Of a stretch of DNA of 64,000 bases, positions 41,568 through 53,401 are shown piece by piece. Made by a program: the position numbers and the translations under genes. Below the pieces are notes generated by a model, which searched no databases, was not told the origin of the DNA, and saw only the letters and a program-made list of their open reading frames with translations. Source of the DNA: Stenotrophomonas maltophilia D457 (GTDB taxonomy: Bacteria > Pseudomonadota > Gammaproteobacteria > Xanthomonadales > Xanthomonadaceae). The stretch is from positions 3,691,001 through 3,755,000 of the forward strand of contig NC_017671.1 of assembly GCF_000284595.1 (NCBI RefSeq), written 5' to 3'. How positions within the stretch are numbered: the first letter of the stretch is position 1; every line of letters begins with the position of its first letter.

Positions 41568-42455
41568 ATGATCCGACGCTCCGCCATGCTCTCCGCGCCC
41601 GTCCGCCTCACCGCCCTGCTGCTGGTGCTGGTCATCGCCGCAACCGGCTGCCACCGCGGCGCCAAGAAGGGTGATCGCCCCGACGAAGGCGTGCCGGTCG
41701 AACAGCTGTACGAGAAAAGCCACAAGCTGATGCAGGGCGGCAACTGGAGCGGCGCCGAAGCCAGCTTCCGCCGCCTGGTGGCCCAGTATCCGTACGGCCC
41801 GTACACCGAGCAGGCGATGATCGAAACCGCCTACGCCCAGTACAAGGCCGGCAAGCACGATGACGCGGTGTCCAGCATCGACCGCTTCATCCGCACCTAC
41901 CCGACGCACCGCAACATCGCCTACCTGTACTACCTGCGCGGCCTGGCCAATTCCAACCGCAGTACGGTTTTCCTGCGCCGCGTATGGTCGCTGGATGCCA
42001 GCCGCCGCGACCTGTCCACGCCGCACCAGGCGTACTCGGACTTCAACATCGTGGTTGATCGTTACCCGAACAGCCGCTACGCCGCCGATGCGCGCCAGCG
42101 CATGCTGGAGCTGCGTGACGTGTTCGCCCAGCACGAGCTGGACAACGCCCTGTACTACATGCGCCGCGGCGCCTGGGTCTCGGCCGTGGGCCGCGCCAAC
42201 TACCTGCTGGAAACCTACCCGCAGAGCGCCTTCCAGTACGACGCCGTGGCCGTGCTGGCCGATTCCTACACCCACCTGGGCAACAAGACCCTGGCCGACG
42301 ACGCCCGTCGCGTCCTGCAGCTGAACCAGCCGGATCACCCGTGGCTGGAAGGCAAGTGGCCGAAGTACCCGTGGATGATCCGCAAGCTGAACCCGTTCGC
42401 CGGCGAGAAGTCCGCCAGCACGGGCCAGCGCAACGCGCGACTGGAGAAGAAGTAA
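41568..42455 (+). CDS. bamD: outer-membrane assembly lipoprotein BamD
   Basis: This 295-residue protein is the essential lipoprotein of the Bam complex, which inserts barrel proteins into the outer membrane. The lipobox AATGC puts the lipidated Cys at residue 28 after MIRRSAMLSAPVRLTALLLV. Tetratricopeptide-like helices follow (LYEKSHKLMQGGNWSGAEAS, then FRRLVAQYPYGPYTEQAM). YYLRGLANSN and SDFNIVVDRYPNSRYAADAR are BamD hallmarks. ATG 41568 starts the signal peptide. It is divergent from rluD and followed by a clean terminator. Confidence 0.95.
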   Translation: MIRRSAMLSAPVRLTALLLVLVIAATGCHRGAKKGDRPDEGVPVEQLYEKSHKLMQGGNWSGAEASFRRLVAQYPYGPYTEQAMIETAYAQYKAGKHDDAVSSIDRFIRTYPTHRNIAYLYYLRGLANSNRSTVFLRRVWSLDASRRDLSTPHQAYSDFNIVVDRYPNSRYAADARQRMLELRDVFAQHELDNALYYMRRGAWVSAVGRANYLLETYPQSAFQYDAVAVLADSYTHLGNKTLADDARRVLQLNQPDHPWLEGKWPKYPWMIRKLNPFAGEKSASTGQRNARLEKK

Positions 42456-42459
42456 GAGA

Positions 42460-42477
42460 GGGCCCCGAAAGGGGCCC
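42460..42477 (+). terminator. intrinsic terminator of bamD
   Basis: GGGCCCC-GAAA-GGGGCCC followed by TTCTTCTTT, five bases after the bamD TAA. A GAAA tetraloop tops a seven-pair GC stem. Confidence 0.88.
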
Positions 42478-42654
42478 TTCTTCTTTGTGGAGTCGAGCCA
42501 CGCTCGACTGCTTTCCTCATCCGCCTCCCCGCGCCGGGGCCGGCACCTAGGAATGCTACGAATCCAGCGCGGATGCGACGCCGGTCGCAGCCCGCCTGGG
42601 CGAGGCGCTCCACACTGCGGCGCAACGGCCACACCGGCCATCACGGAGCGTCCC

Positions 42655-43857
42655 ATGGCCCCACTGCGCTGCAGTTTCCGTCCCCTGTCCTGCCTCATCG
42701 CCACCGCCCTGCTGGCGCTGTCCCCGCGCCCCCTGGCTGCTGCACCGGACGCGCCGGGCGATCTGCTGTCTGCTGCCCCCTATCGCGCGTCATGGGTGCC
42801 GTCGAAGGCCGCGCAGGCCTATAAGCTGCACTACCGCACCCCGGACCACCGCGGCCAGCTGGCCGAAGGCACCGGCCTGCTGTACCTGCCCGCCGGCGCG
42901 GCGCCTGCGGGCGGGTGGCCGGTGGTGTCCTGGGCACATGGCACCCAGGGCATTGCGGATCGCTGTGCGCCCTCGGTCTCCGGCCCCACCCATGCCGAAC
43001 GCGACGGACGCTTCCTGGACGTGTTCCTGGCCCAGGGCTATGCCGTCGCCGCCGCCGACTACCAGGGCCTGGGCAGCCCAGGCAATCATGCCTACCTGCA
43101 CGTGCGTACCGCGGCGCGCAACGCCATCGACATGGTCAAGGCCAGCCGCCAGTACCTGGGTACGGCAACATTGTCGCCGCGCTGGGTCTCGGTCGGATAT
43201 TCGCAGGGGGGCGCGGCCGCATTGACAGCAGGCCATCTGGCCGCCTCCCATGGCGGGCCCTCACTGCAGTACCGCGGCAGTTTCACCGCCGGAACGCCCA
43301 CCGCAGTCGAACTGACCGCGCTGGTGATGAATCCCGGCAACCGCACCGCCAATCCTGGCGCACCCAACGCATATCACGCGTATCTGCTCGACGGCCTGCT
43401 GCAGGCCGCGCCTCAGATCGACCGCGTCCTCAGCGACGCAGGCCGTGCCCGTGTGGCAGTGGCCCGCGAGCAGTGCCTGAGCGAACTGACCGCCACGCTG
43501 GACGGCGCCGATACAGGCAGCATGTTTACTGCACCACTGACCAGCGTGCCGGGCATCTGGGCGGTGCTGCATGACTATCTGGGTGTACCGCGCCGCGGCT
43601 TCAGCCAGCCGCTGATGCTGGCCCATGGCAGCGAGGACCGCGATGTGCCCTATCTGACCACCCTGCTGTACGCCGTAGGCCTCGCCGGGCGAGGCGAGCC
43701 GGTCGCGTTCCGGCGCTACCCGGTCGATCATCGCGGCACGCTGGATGCGGCGGCGGCGGATGCCCTGGCGTTCGTGCGTGCACGACTGGAGGGCGACCAC
43801 TTCAACGACGCTGCGGAGATCGCAGGCCTCGAACAACGGCTCGACGAAGCCCGGTAG
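42655..43857 (+). CDS. secreted alpha/beta hydrolase of the secretory lipase (LIP) type
   Basis: This 400-residue protein starts MAPLRCSFRPLSCLIATALL with a signal peptide cut near LAAA. Features of the secretory lipase family are PVVSWAHGTQGIADRCAPS, AVAAADYQGLGSPGNHAYL and the nucleophile elbow GYSQGGAAAL. A C-terminal Asp in HGSEDRDVPY and His in YPVDHRGTLDA complete the triad. It is probably periplasmic or secreted and cleaves ester bonds of lipids or small esters. The TAG stop (43855-43857) is part of a SMAG GTAG. Confidence 0.85.
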   Translation: MAPLRCSFRPLSCLIATALLALSPRPLAAAPDAPGDLLSAAPYRASWVPSKAAQAYKLHYRTPDHRGQLAEGTGLLYLPAGAAPAGGWPVVSWAHGTQGIADRCAPSVSGPTHAERDGRFLDVFLAQGYAVAAADYQGLGSPGNHAYLHVRTAARNAIDMVKASRQYLGTATLSPRWVSVGYSQGGAAALTAGHLAASHGGPSLQYRGSFTAGTPTAVELTALVMNPGNRTANPGAPNAYHAYLLDGLLQAAPQIDRVLSDAGRARVAVAREQCLSELTATLDGADTGSMFTAPLTSVPGIWAVLHDYLGVPRRGFSQPLMLAHGSEDRDVPYLTTLLYAVGLAGRGEPVAFRRYPVDHRGTLDAAAADALAFVRARLEGDHFNDAAEIAGLEQRLDEAR

Positions 43858-43985
43858 ATCCACGCCATGCCGGATACGCGATCCAGGAAGTTGCCGGCCA
43901 GCGGCCGGCACTACCGAATGCAGTAGATCCACGCCATGCGTGGATACGCGCTATAGGGCGTTGCCGGCCAGCGGCCGGCACTACC
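43854..43985. repeat. SMAG palindromes as a tandem duplication
   Basis: Two similar units of about 65 bases follow each other. Each has TAGATCCACGCCATGC, a degenerate or intact CCACGC/GCGTGG stem, then TTGCCGGCCAGCGGCCGGCA and CTACC. The first unit has lost part of its left stem (GCCGGATA against GCGTGGATA). The first GTAG contains the lipase stop. Confidence 0.8.
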
Positions 43986-43999
43986 TGCCAACCGCTGCC

Positions 44000-45634
44000 T
44001 CAGCCCTTGTAGCCGTTGCTGATCGGGTAACGACGCTCGCGGCCAAAGGCGCGGCGCGAGACCTTCGGCCCCGGCGCGGCCTGGTGCCGCTTCCACTCGC
44101 TGATGCGCACCAGCCGCAGCACGCGGTCGACCACGGCCGCGTCATAGCCGGCCGCCACGATCTCCGTGCGCGACTGCTCTTGGTCGATGTAGCGGTACAG
44201 GATGCCGTCCAGCACGTCATAAGCCGGCAATGAATCCTGGTCCAGCTGGTTCTCGCGCAGCTCGGCCGACGGCGGGCGGCTGATCACCGCCGGCGGGATC
44301 ACCGGCGCGCCGCCCACGGTATTGCGCCACTTGGACAGGCCGAACACTTCGGTCTTGTACAGGTCCTTCAGCGGCGCATAGCCACCGCACATGTCGCCGT
44401 AGATGGTGGCGTAGCCGACCGCATACTCGCTCTTGTTGCCGGTGGTCAGCAGCAGGCCACCGAACTTGTTGGCCAGCGCCATCAGGATCACGCCACGGCT
44501 GCGCGACTGCAGGTTCTCTTCGGTCACGTCCGGCGCGGTGCCCTCGAACATCGGCGCCAACGCTTCCATCAGGCCCTTGAACGCCGGCTCGATCGACACC
44601 GCCTCCAGCTTCACGCCCAGCGCCTGGCACTGCTCGGCCGCCAGGTCGTTGGACAGGCCCGCGGTGTAGCGCGACGGCAGGCGCACGGCGGTTACGTTCT
44701 CCGCGCCCATCGCGTCCACCGCCATGGCCAGCACGATCGCCGAGTCGATGCCGCCGGACAGGCCCAGCCACACTTTCTTGAAGCCGTTCTTGCGGCAGTA
44801 GTCCTGGATGCCACGGGTCACCGCGCGCCAGGCCAGCGCGTCCATGCTCTCGTCGCCGTCGTCCATCCACACGTGCGGCATGAAGCGGCGGCTGGCGCCG
44901 TCGTACTCCACCACCAGCCACTGGTCGACGAAGGCAGCAGCGGCCGGGTGCACCGTGCCATCACCGTCGGCCACCACCGAGGCGCCATCGAACACCAGCG
45001 CGTCCTGGCCGCCAACCACGTTGAGGTAAGCGATCGCCGCCCCGCTCTCGCGGGTACGTGCAGCCAGCACGGCGTCGCGCTGGGCATGCTTGCCACGCTC
45101 GTACGGCGAAGCATTCGGCACCACCACCAGCTGCGCACCGGCGCGCATGGTGTCGGCCAGCGGCTCGGCAAACCACAGGTCCTCGCAGATCAGCAGGCCA
45201 ACCGGAATACCGTTGACCTCGAACACGCAGCTGCCGCCATCCGGATCGACATCGAAGTAGCGGCGCTCGTCGAACACGGCGTAGTTGGGCAGCTCACGCT
45301 TGCGGTAGGTCTGCTCGACCAGGCCATCACGCAGCACGCTGGCGGCGTTGTAGACCACCGCGCCAGCCGCCTGCGGCCAGCCGACCACGGCGGTGATGCC
45401 GCGGCAGGCGGCAGCGATGCGGGCCATCGCCTGCTCGCACTCGTACAGGAAGCCCGGGCGCAGCAGCAGGTCTTCCGGCGGGTAGCCGCTCACCGCCAGC
45501 TCGGGGAACATCACCAGCTCGGCGCCGTACTCGTCGCGCGCCTGGCCGATCATCTCGATGATGCGCTCGGTGTTGCCGGCGACATCGCCGACCGGGAAGT
45601 CGAACTGCGCCATCGCGATGCGGATCGAAGCCAT
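44000..45634 (-). CDS. nadE: glutamine-dependent NAD+ synthase
   Basis: This 544-residue two-domain enzyme makes NAD+ from nicotinic acid adenine dinucleotide with glutamine as ammonia source. The N-terminal carbon-nitrogen hydrolase domain (about 1-250) shows the Glu-Lys-Cys triad in LVMFPELAVSGYPPEDLL, YRKRELPNY and GLLICEDLWF. The C-terminal synthetase domain has the P-loop WLGLSGGIDSAIVLAM, LTTGNKSEYAVGYATIYGDM and GGYAPLKDLYKTEVF. The start MASIRIAMAQFDFPVGDVAG fits the family. The C-terminal tail ends RRYPISNGYKG. Confidence 0.95.
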   Translation of the reverse strand: MASIRIAMAQFDFPVGDVAGNTERIIEMIGQARDEYGAELVMFPELAVSGYPPEDLLLRPGFLYECEQAMARIAAACRGITAVVGWPQAAGAVVYNAASVLRDGLVEQTYRKRELPNYAVFDERRYFDVDPDGGSCVFEVNGIPVGLLICEDLWFAEPLADTMRAGAQLVVVPNASPYERGKHAQRDAVLAARTRESGAAIAYLNVVGGQDALVFDGASVVADGDGTVHPAAAAFVDQWLVVEYDGASRRFMPHVWMDDGDESMDALAWRAVTRGIQDYCRKNGFKKVWLGLSGGIDSAIVLAMAVDAMGAENVTAVRLPSRYTAGLSNDLAAEQCQALGVKLEAVSIEPAFKGLMEALAPMFEGTAPDVTEENLQSRSRGVILMALANKFGGLLLTTGNKSEYAVGYATIYGDMCGGYAPLKDLYKTEVFGLSKWRNTVGGAPVIPPAVISRPPSAELRENQLDQDSLPAYDVLDGILYRYIDQEQSRTEIVAAGYDAAVVDRVLRLVRISEWKRHQAAPGPKVSRRAFGRERRYPISNGYKG

Positions 45635-45675
45635 GGGATTCCAGCCTGTGGTTGCAATGCCGCCATTGTAACGCC

Positions 45676-45716
45676 GGGGTCAGATCCGTTTTGCGCAGCA
45701 AAAGGGATCTGGCCCC
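45676..45716. repeat. GGGGTCAGATCC-type palindrome upstream of nadE
   Basis: GGGGTCAGATCCGTTTTGC pairs with GCAAAAGGGATCTGGCCCC with two mismatches around a short loop. Same family as 16531-16571 and 4213-4300. It lies between the nadE start and the end of sucD. Confidence 0.75.
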
Positions 45717-45729
45717 ACGCCAGACGCAG

Positions 45730-45753
45730 AAAGGCCGCCCGGAGGCGGCCTTT
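45730..45753 (-). terminator. intrinsic terminator of sucC-sucD
   Basis: On the minus strand AAAGGCCGCC-TCCG-GGCGGCCTTT, followed by CTGCGTCTG. It lies about 60 bases after the sucD stop. A SMAG unit with GCCGGCC/GGCCGGC arms and a CTAC mark (around 45767-45787) stands in between. Confidence 0.7.
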
Positions 45754-45815
45754 CTGTGTTCAAGCAGCCGGCCAGCGGCCGGCTCTACAGCATCGTCTGC
45801 CGGAGGCAGTCGATC

Positions 45816-46691
45816 TTATTTCACCAGCTTAGCGATGGCAGCGCCCAGGTCGCCCGGCGAGCGGACGGTGACAACACCGGCAGCTTCCATGGCGGCGAAC
45901 TTGCCTTCGGCAGTGCCCTTGCCGCCCGAGGCGATCGCACCGGCGTGGCCCATGCGCTTGCCGGCCGGAGCCGACGCACCGGCGATGAAACCGACGACCG
46001 GCTTCTTCACGTGGTTCTTGATGTACTCGGCGCCGGCTTCCTCGGCGTCGCCGCCGATTTCGCCAACCATGATGATGCCTTCAGTCTGCGGGTCTTCGTT
46101 GAACAGCTTCAGGCAGTCGACGAAGTTCAGGCCGTTGATCGGGTCACCACCGATGCCGATGCAGGTGGACTGGCCCAGGCCGACTTCGGTGGTCTGCTTG
46201 ACCGCTTCATAGGTCAGGGTGCCCGAACGCGACACGATACCGATCTTGCCCGGCTGGTGGATGTGGCCCGGCATGATGCCGATCTTGCACTCACCCGGGG
46301 TGATGACGCCCGGGCAGTTCGGCCCGATCAGCACGGTGTCCGGATGCGAACGGGTCAGCACGTTCTTGACGCGCAGCATGTCCAGCACCGGGATGCCTTC
46401 GGTGATGCAGACGATGACCTTGATGCCGGCAGCAGCGGCTTCCAGGATCGCGTCGGCCGCGTACGGCGGCGGCACGTAGATGACCGAAGCGTTGGCGCCG
46501 GTGCTCTGCACGGCGTCGGCAACGGTGTTGAAGACCGGCAGGTCGATGTGGGTGGTGCCACCCTTGCCCGGGGTCACGCCGCCAACAACCTGGGTGCCGT
46601 ACTCGATCATCTGAGTGGCGTGGAAGGTGCCCTGCTGGCCGGTGAAGCCCTGCACGATCACCTTGGTGTTCTTGTTAATCAAAACAGACAT
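45816..46691 (-). CDS. sucD: succinate--CoA ligase, ADP-forming, alpha subunit
   Basis: This 291-residue subunit of the TCA-cycle enzyme interconverts succinyl-CoA and succinate with ATP formation. The N-terminal CoA-binding Rossmann domain shows [20 protein letters not shown] and [34 protein letters not shown] and [18 protein letters not shown] follow. [20 protein letters not shown] contains the phospho-histidine (MGHAGA) near residue 247. It follows sucC after 20 bases on the same strand, the normal order. Confidence 0.97.
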   Translation of the reverse strand: MSVLINKNTKVIVQGFTGQQGTFHATQMIEYGTQVVGGVTPGKGGTTHIDLPVFNTVADAVQSTGANASVIYVPPPYAADAILEAAAAGIKVIVCITEGIPVLDMLRVKNVLTRSHPDTVLIGPNCPGVITPGECKIGIMPGHIHQPGKIGIVSRSGTLTYEAVKQTTEVGLGQSTCIGIGGDPINGLNFVDCLKLFNEDPQTEGIIMVGEIGGDAEEAGAEYIKNHVKKPVVGFIAGASAPAGKRMGHAGAIASGGKGTAEGKFAAMEAAGVVTVRSPGDLGAAIAKLVK

Positions 46692-46711
46692 GGGAATTCC
46701 TTGGTGTCGAA

Positions 46712-47881
46712 TCAGGCAGCGTTCTTGACAGCTTCAACGATCTTCTTGGCGCCATCGTTGATGTTGTCAGCCGGGATGATGGCCATGCCGCTGTCGCGCA
46801 GCAGCTGCTTGCCTTCTTCCACGTTGGTGCCTTCCAGGCGCACCACGACCGGAACCTTGACGCCCACTTCCTTCACGGCGGCGATGATGCCTTCGGCAAT
46901 CATGTCGCAGCGGACGATGCCGCCGAAGATGTTGACGAAGATGCCTTCAACCTTGTCCGAGGACAGGATCAGCTTGAACGCTTCGATGACGCGCTGCTTG
47001 TTGGCACCGCCGCCCACGTCCAGGAAGTTCGCCGGCTCGCCGCCGTTGAGCTTGATGACGTCCATGGTGGCCATGGCCAGGCCGGCGCCGTTCACCATGC
47101 AGCCGATGTTGCCGTCCATGGTGACGTAGTTGATGTCCAGCTCCGAAGCGATCACTTCGGTCGGATCTTCCTGGGTCTTGTCGCGCATGGCGACCAGGGC
47201 CTTCTGGCGGAACGCGGCGTTGTCGTCGCTGTCGAACTTGCCGTCCAGCGCGTACAGGTTGCCGTCGTCCAGGATGGCCAGCGGGTTGATTTCAACCAGG
47301 GCCAGGTCCTTTTCGTTGAACAGGCGGTACAGGTTCACCATGATGCTGGCGAACTGGCCGGCCTGCTTGGCAGTCAGGCCCAGCTTGAAGCCGAAATCAC
47401 GGCCGTGGTAACCCTGCACGCCTTCGACGAAATCGACGTTCAGCGAGTGGATCAGCTCCGGGGTTTCAGCAGCGACCTGCTCGATTTCCACGCCGCCTTC
47501 CGAAGAGGCGATGTAGGTGATGGTCTTGGTGCCACGGTCGACCAGCACCGACAGGTACAGTTCCTTGACGATCTCGCCGGCGGTGGTCACCAGCACCAGG
47601 TTGACCGGCAGTTCAACGCCTGCGGTCTGGTAGGTGGCCATCTTGGTGCCGAGCATCTTGGCCGCAGCGGCCTTCACGTCGTCGGTGGTCTTGCAGAACT
47701 TGACGCCGCCAGCCTTGCCGCGGCCGCCAGCGTGGATCTGCGCCTTGACCATCCAGGGGCCCTGGCCCAGGGAGTTGGCAGCGGCAACCGCTTCGTCCGG
47801 GGTCGCAGCGACCTTGCCGGCCGGGACCGGGATGCCGTACTCGGCAAGCAGTTGTTTTGACTGGTATTCGTGGAAATTCAT
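46712..47881 (-). CDS. sucC: succinate--CoA ligase, ADP-forming, beta subunit
   Basis: This 389-residue beta subunit binds succinate and ATP through an ATP-grasp domain. [20 protein letters not shown] is the family start. [20 protein letters not shown] lies in the ATP-grasp part, and [20 protein letters not shown] and [20 protein letters not shown] are signatures of the family. [19 protein letters not shown] belongs to the C-terminal CoA ligase domain. It is the first gene of sucCD and is divergent from pilS. Confidence 0.97.
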   Translation of the reverse strand: MNFHEYQSKQLLAEYGIPVPAGKVAATPDEAVAAANSLGQGPWMVKAQIHAGGRGKAGGVKFCKTTDDVKAAAAKMLGTKMATYQTAGVELPVNLVLVTTAGEIVKELYLSVLVDRGTKTITYIASSEGGVEIEQVAAETPELIHSLNVDFVEGVQGYHGRDFGFKLGLTAKQAGQFASIMVNLYRLFNEKDLALVEINPLAILDDGNLYALDGKFDSDDNAAFRQKALVAMRDKTQEDPTEVIASELDINYVTMDGNIGCMVNGAGLAMATMDVIKLNGGEPANFLDVGGGANKQRVIEAFKLILSSDKVEGIFVNIFGGIVRCDMIAEGIIAAVKEVGVKVPVVVRLEGTNVEEGKQLLRDSGMAIIPADNINDGAKKIVEAVKNAA

Positions 47882-48286
47882 GCGTCACCGTGGGAATAGG
47901 AACGACCGCACGCAATTCCTCAGGGCCCCGGCGGGGCGCCGGCATGGACCGCGGCGGGCCCACTATTGTGGCCGAGCCGGCGCCGGGGCGCAAAGAAGTC
48001 TGTACAAAACGCCAGACGCGGCCAGATTTCCGCCGTCATTCAGGTAGTTGCGCCCGGCGGCCCACTGGCCACCGGTATCCATCCCGGGCCAAATGCGCGA
48101 TCCGGGCGGCTCCGGCGGCGCCCTGCCTGGGGCCCTATACTGGCCGACCAAGGTGTGTAGAGTCGGGCTTGCCCTGCTGCTTCCACCGCAGGCCACATCG
48201 AAGCGACGTGCCCGCCCGGCCTCAGGGGACGCCGGGCAGGCCTGCCGCAGATTCCAGACTCAGGCAGCCAGAAGGGGAGTTCCGGC
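47882..48286. other. divergent intergenic region between sucC and pilS
   Basis: This 405-base gap should carry the sucC promoter and the pilS promoter. No repeat of the SMAG type, tRNA or protein-coding frame was recognised. A strong ribosome site (GAAGGGGAG) directly precedes the pilS GTG and decides that start. Confidence 0.5.
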
Positions 48287-49900
48287 GTGTCACCCAGTGC
48301 TTCATTGATCGACCGCATCGAATCGATTCCGCGGCGTGAGCTGTATTTCTTCGCGCTGTACCGGGTGCTGATCGCCTCGGTCATCGCCGCCCTGCTCTAC
48401 AGCCCGCTGTCGGCCATGGTCGGCGAAGCCCACCACCCGCGGCTGGCCGACACCGTCGCCGCCATCTACCTGGTGCTGTCCCTGCTGGCCCTGGTGATCG
48501 GCCGCAACGAACGCTGGCTGCGCCCGATCGTGGTCAGCGGCGTGCTGGTGGATATCGTCGCCGCCACCCTGTTGTCGCATGCCCTGCCCGGTGCCAGCGC
48601 CGGCATCTCGATGTCGCTGCTGTTCAACATCGCCGCCGCCGCCACCCTGCTGCCGCTCAGCCTGGGGCTGGGCCTGGCCCTGGCCGCCAGCCTCGCCACC
48701 GGCGTGGAGTACACCTGGAAGCTGCTGGAAGGCGGCGACCCCACCCGTACCCTGGCCGAACTGGCCATGTTCGCCACCAGCTACCTGGCACTGGCCTTCA
48801 TCAGTTACCAGGTCGGCAGCCGCGCGCGCCGCAACCAGCAGCTGGCCAACCAGCGCGGCGATGAAGTGGCCAACCTGTTCCAGATCAACGAGCTGATCAT
48901 CCGCCGCATGCGTACCGGCGTGCTGGTGGTCGACGCCGACAACCGCGTCACCCTGGCCAACGAGGCCGCCTCGATGCTGCTCGGTGACAGTGATGGCAGC
49001 GGCGAAAGCGGCCGCCTGGACCTGGCCAGCGCCGCCCCGGAACTCGCCCGTCGCCTGCAGCGCTGGCGCAATGGCTGGGCGCAGGACGAACTACCGCTGC
49101 AGCTCAACCCCGACCAGCCCGAAGTGCAGCCGCGCTTTGCCCGCCTGCTGGCCGGCAGCGACCTGGCCCTGGTGTTCCTGGACGACTCCAGCGTGGTCTC
49201 GCGCCGCGCCGAATCGCTCACCCTGTCGGCGATGGGCCGCTTCTCGGCCAGCCTCGCCCACGAGATCCGCAACCCACTGGCCGCGATCAACTACGCGGTG
49301 CAGCTGCTGGAAGAAGGCACCGGCTTCAACGAAAGCGACCGCCGCCTGCTGCAGATCATCCGCCAGCAGTGCCAGCGCACCAACGGCATCGTCGAAAGCG
49401 TGCTGGGCCTGGCCCGGCGCGAGCGCGCCACGCCGGAGAACGTCGACCTGGCCGCCTTCGTGCGCCGCTTCGTGCTGGAGTACAAGCAGGGCCAGACGCT
49501 GGAGACCGACAGCATCGAGCCGATCATCAACGACACCTCGGTGCTGGCCCAGGTCGACACCAAGCACCTCTACCAGGTGCTGACCGTACTGGTGCACAAC
49601 GCGCTCAAATATGGCCGCATCGGCCAGCAGCCGGCGCGGGTGCGCCTGCGCGTGGCGCAGCACGAGCGCAGTGCGGTCATCGACGTGATGGATCGCGGCC
49701 CCGGTATTCCCGAGAGTGTGGCCGCACAGTTGTTCCGGCCGTTCTTCACCACGTCCGAGCATGGCACCGGGCTGGGCCTGTATATCGCCCGCGAGCTGTG
49801 CCGGGCCAACCAGGCGCGGCTGGACTACATCCCGGTTCCCGCTGGAGGCTCCTGCTTCCGCCTGGTGCTGCCCGGCCCGCATACGCTGTTGCCCACCTGA
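48287..49900 (+). CDS. pilS: type IV pilus sensor kinase PilS
   Basis: This 537-residue membrane kinase controls pilin transcription. It starts with GTG. Six hydrophobic segments lie between about 20 and 185, as in Pseudomonas PilS. A PAS domain (about 195-310, NELIIRRMRTGVLVVDADNR) and the phospho-acceptor helix FSASLAHEIRNPLAAINYAV come next. The ATPase domain has VLVHNALKYG, DVMDRGPGIPE and GTGLGLYIARELCRAN. It is followed after 60 bases by pilR, its response regulator. Confidence 0.94.
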   Translation: MSPSASLIDRIESIPRRELYFFALYRVLIASVIAALLYSPLSAMVGEAHHPRLADTVAAIYLVLSLLALVIGRNERWLRPIVVSGVLVDIVAATLLSHALPGASAGISMSLLFNIAAAATLLPLSLGLGLALAASLATGVEYTWKLLEGGDPTRTLAELAMFATSYLALAFISYQVGSRARRNQQLANQRGDEVANLFQINELIIRRMRTGVLVVDADNRVTLANEAASMLLGDSDGSGESGRLDLASAAPELARRLQRWRNGWAQDELPLQLNPDQPEVQPRFARLLAGSDLALVFLDDSSVVSRRAESLTLSAMGRFSASLAHEIRNPLAAINYAVQLLEEGTGFNESDRRLLQIIRQQCQRTNGIVESVLGLARRERATPENVDLAAFVRRFVLEYKQGQTLETDSIEPIINDTSVLAQVDTKHLYQVLTVLVHNALKYGRIGQQPARVRLRVAQHERSAVIDVMDRGPGIPESVAAQLFRPFFTTSEHGTGLGLYIARELCRANQARLDYIPVPAGGSCFRLVLPGPHTLLPT

Positions 49901-49960
49901 TCTCGATTCTGTGCGTCAAACATTTGTCGCTTCCAGCCCCCTCGTTTATCTTTCACGCCC

Positions 49961-51334
49961 ATGAACGAAACCCGCAGCGCCCTCGTCGTCGACGACGAAC
50001 GCGACATCCGCGAACTGCTGGTACTGACGCTCGGCCGCATGGGGCTGCGCATCAGTACGGCAGCCAACCTTGCCGAAGCGCGCGAACTGCTTGCCAGCAA
50101 TCCGTACGACCTGTGCATCACCGACATGCGCCTGCCGGACGGCAATGGCATCGAGCTGGTCAGCGAGATCGCGCAGCACTACCCGCGCACGCCAGTGGCG
50201 ATGATCACCGCCTTCGGCAGCATGGACCTGGCCGTGGAAGCGCTGAAGGCCGGCGCCTTCGACTTCGTCAGCAAGCCGGTGGATATCGCCGTGCTGCGCG
50301 GCCTGGTCAAGCACGCGCTGGAACTGAACAACACCGAGCGCCCTGCACCCGGCCCCGCCGCCGAACAGGGCGCACGCCTGCTGGGCGATTCGCCGGCCAT
50401 GGACGTGCTGCGCACCACCATCGGCAAGGTCGCGCGCAGCCAGGCGCCGGTCTACATCCTCGGCGAATCCGGCGTGGGCAAGGAGCTGGTCGCACGAACC
50501 ATCCACGCCCAGGGCGCCCGCGCGGCCGGCCCGTTCGTGCCGGTCAACTGCGGCGCCATTCCCGGCGAGCTGATGGAAAGCGAATTCTTCGGCCACCGCA
50601 AGGGCAGCTTCAGCGGCGCCCACGCCGACAAGCCCGGGCTGTTCCAGGCCGCGCATGGCGGCACCCTGTTCCTCGACGAAGTGGCCGAGCTGCCGCTGCA
50701 GATGCAGGTGAAGCTGCTGCGCGCGATCCAGGAAAAATCAGTGCGCGCGGTGGGCGCGGCTACCGAGGAGCCGGTGGACGTGCGCATCCTCTCGGCCACC
50801 CACAAGGACCTGGCCGAGCTGGTCGAGGACGGGCGCTTCCGCCACGACCTCTACTACCGCATCAACGTGATCGAACTGAGGGTGCCGCCGCTGCGCGAGC
50901 GTCGCCAGGACCTGCCGGAACTGGCCGCATCGGTACTGGCACGGCTGGCCCGCAGCCATGGCCGCCCGACGCCGTTGCTGGCGCCGTCGGCGCTGGACGC
51001 ACTGGCCCAGTACGCCTTCCCTGGCAACGTGCGCGAATTGGAGAACATCCTGGAACGCGCGCTGGCCCTGGCCGAAGAAGACCGCATCGGCGCCGACGAC
51101 CTGCGCCTGCCGCAGCATGCCCCGCGCACGCCCGGCAGCGCAGCACACGCCGAGGCCGTGGTGGACCTGCAGCCCGGCAGCGCCGCCCTGCCCTCGTACA
51201 TCGAACAGCTCGAGCGCAGCGCCATCCAGCGCGCGCTGGAAGAGAACCGCTGGAACAAGACCCGCACCGCCGCGCAGCTGGGCATCACCTTCCGCGCGCT
51301 GCGCTACAAGCTGAAGAAGCTGGGGATGGAGTAA
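49961..51334 (+). CDS. pilR: sigma-54-dependent type IV pilus regulator PilR
   Basis: This 457-residue NtrC-type activator has a receiver domain (about 7-118; ALVVDDERDIRELL, Asp in LCITDMRLPDG, Lys in FDFVSKPVD). The AAA+ sigma-54 interaction domain follows with Walker A LGESGVGKE and the GAFTGA-type loop. That loop reads GSFSGA here, as in other PilR proteins. FLDEVAELP lies in the Walker B. A Fis-type helix-turn-helix (NKTRTAAQLGITFRALRYKL) ends the protein. It activates pilA through sigma-54; a matching promoter lies at 54446-54461. Confidence 0.94.
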   Translation: MNETRSALVVDDERDIRELLVLTLGRMGLRISTAANLAEARELLASNPYDLCITDMRLPDGNGIELVSEIAQHYPRTPVAMITAFGSMDLAVEALKAGAFDFVSKPVDIAVLRGLVKHALELNNTERPAPGPAAEQGARLLGDSPAMDVLRTTIGKVARSQAPVYILGESGVGKELVARTIHAQGARAAGPFVPVNCGAIPGELMESEFFGHRKGSFSGAHADKPGLFQAAHGGTLFLDEVAELPLQMQVKLLRAIQEKSVRAVGAATEEPVDVRILSATHKDLAELVEDGRFRHDLYYRINVIELRVPPLRERRQDLPELAASVLARLARSHGRPTPLLAPSALDALAQYAFPGNVRELENILERALALAEEDRIGADDLRLPQHAPRTPGSAAHAEAVVDLQPGSAALPSYIEQLERSAIQRALEENRWNKTRTAAQLGITFRALRYKLKKLGME

Positions 51335-51382
51335 GGAGGGCCCGACGCGGGCCACCCCATCCACGCACGACGCAGATCTACT

Positions 51383-51445
51383 GTAGAGCCGAGCCCACGC
51401 TCGGCTGCTCTTCGAACCATCAGCCGAGCATAGGCTCGGCTCTAC
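51383..51445. repeat. SMAG inverted pair between pilR and pilB
   Basis: GTAGAGCCGAGCCCACGCTCGGCT from 51383 faces AGCCGAGCATAGGCTCGGCT-CTAC ending at 51445. Together they can form two hairpins or one long stem. The CTAC end lies within six bases of the pilB stop codon on the opposite strand. Confidence 0.8.
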
Positions 51446-51446
51446 C

Positions 51447-53177
<1,731 letters not shown>

Positions 53178-53401
53178 ATGGATCCTTGGCTCATCATGGG
53201 TCAGGCAGTGCGGCGCGCCTTCCAGAGGCACCGCACAGGGCAGCAGAACCTGCCGCGACCCGATGGCCGACGACGACGCCAATCCTTCAGCATGACTGCC
53301 TCGCCCGGCACTCCCAGCCCGGCAGGCACGATCCTGACTCCCCCGGGGATGATAGCCCCGTCAACGGCCCGCCAACATCCCATTGGCAGGCCGAAGTGTG
53401 A

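Noticed and set aside
43854-43985. tandem repeat units that could suggest a CRISPR array
   Set aside because: Units are palindromic SMAG elements directly joined, without unique spacers and without cas genes.
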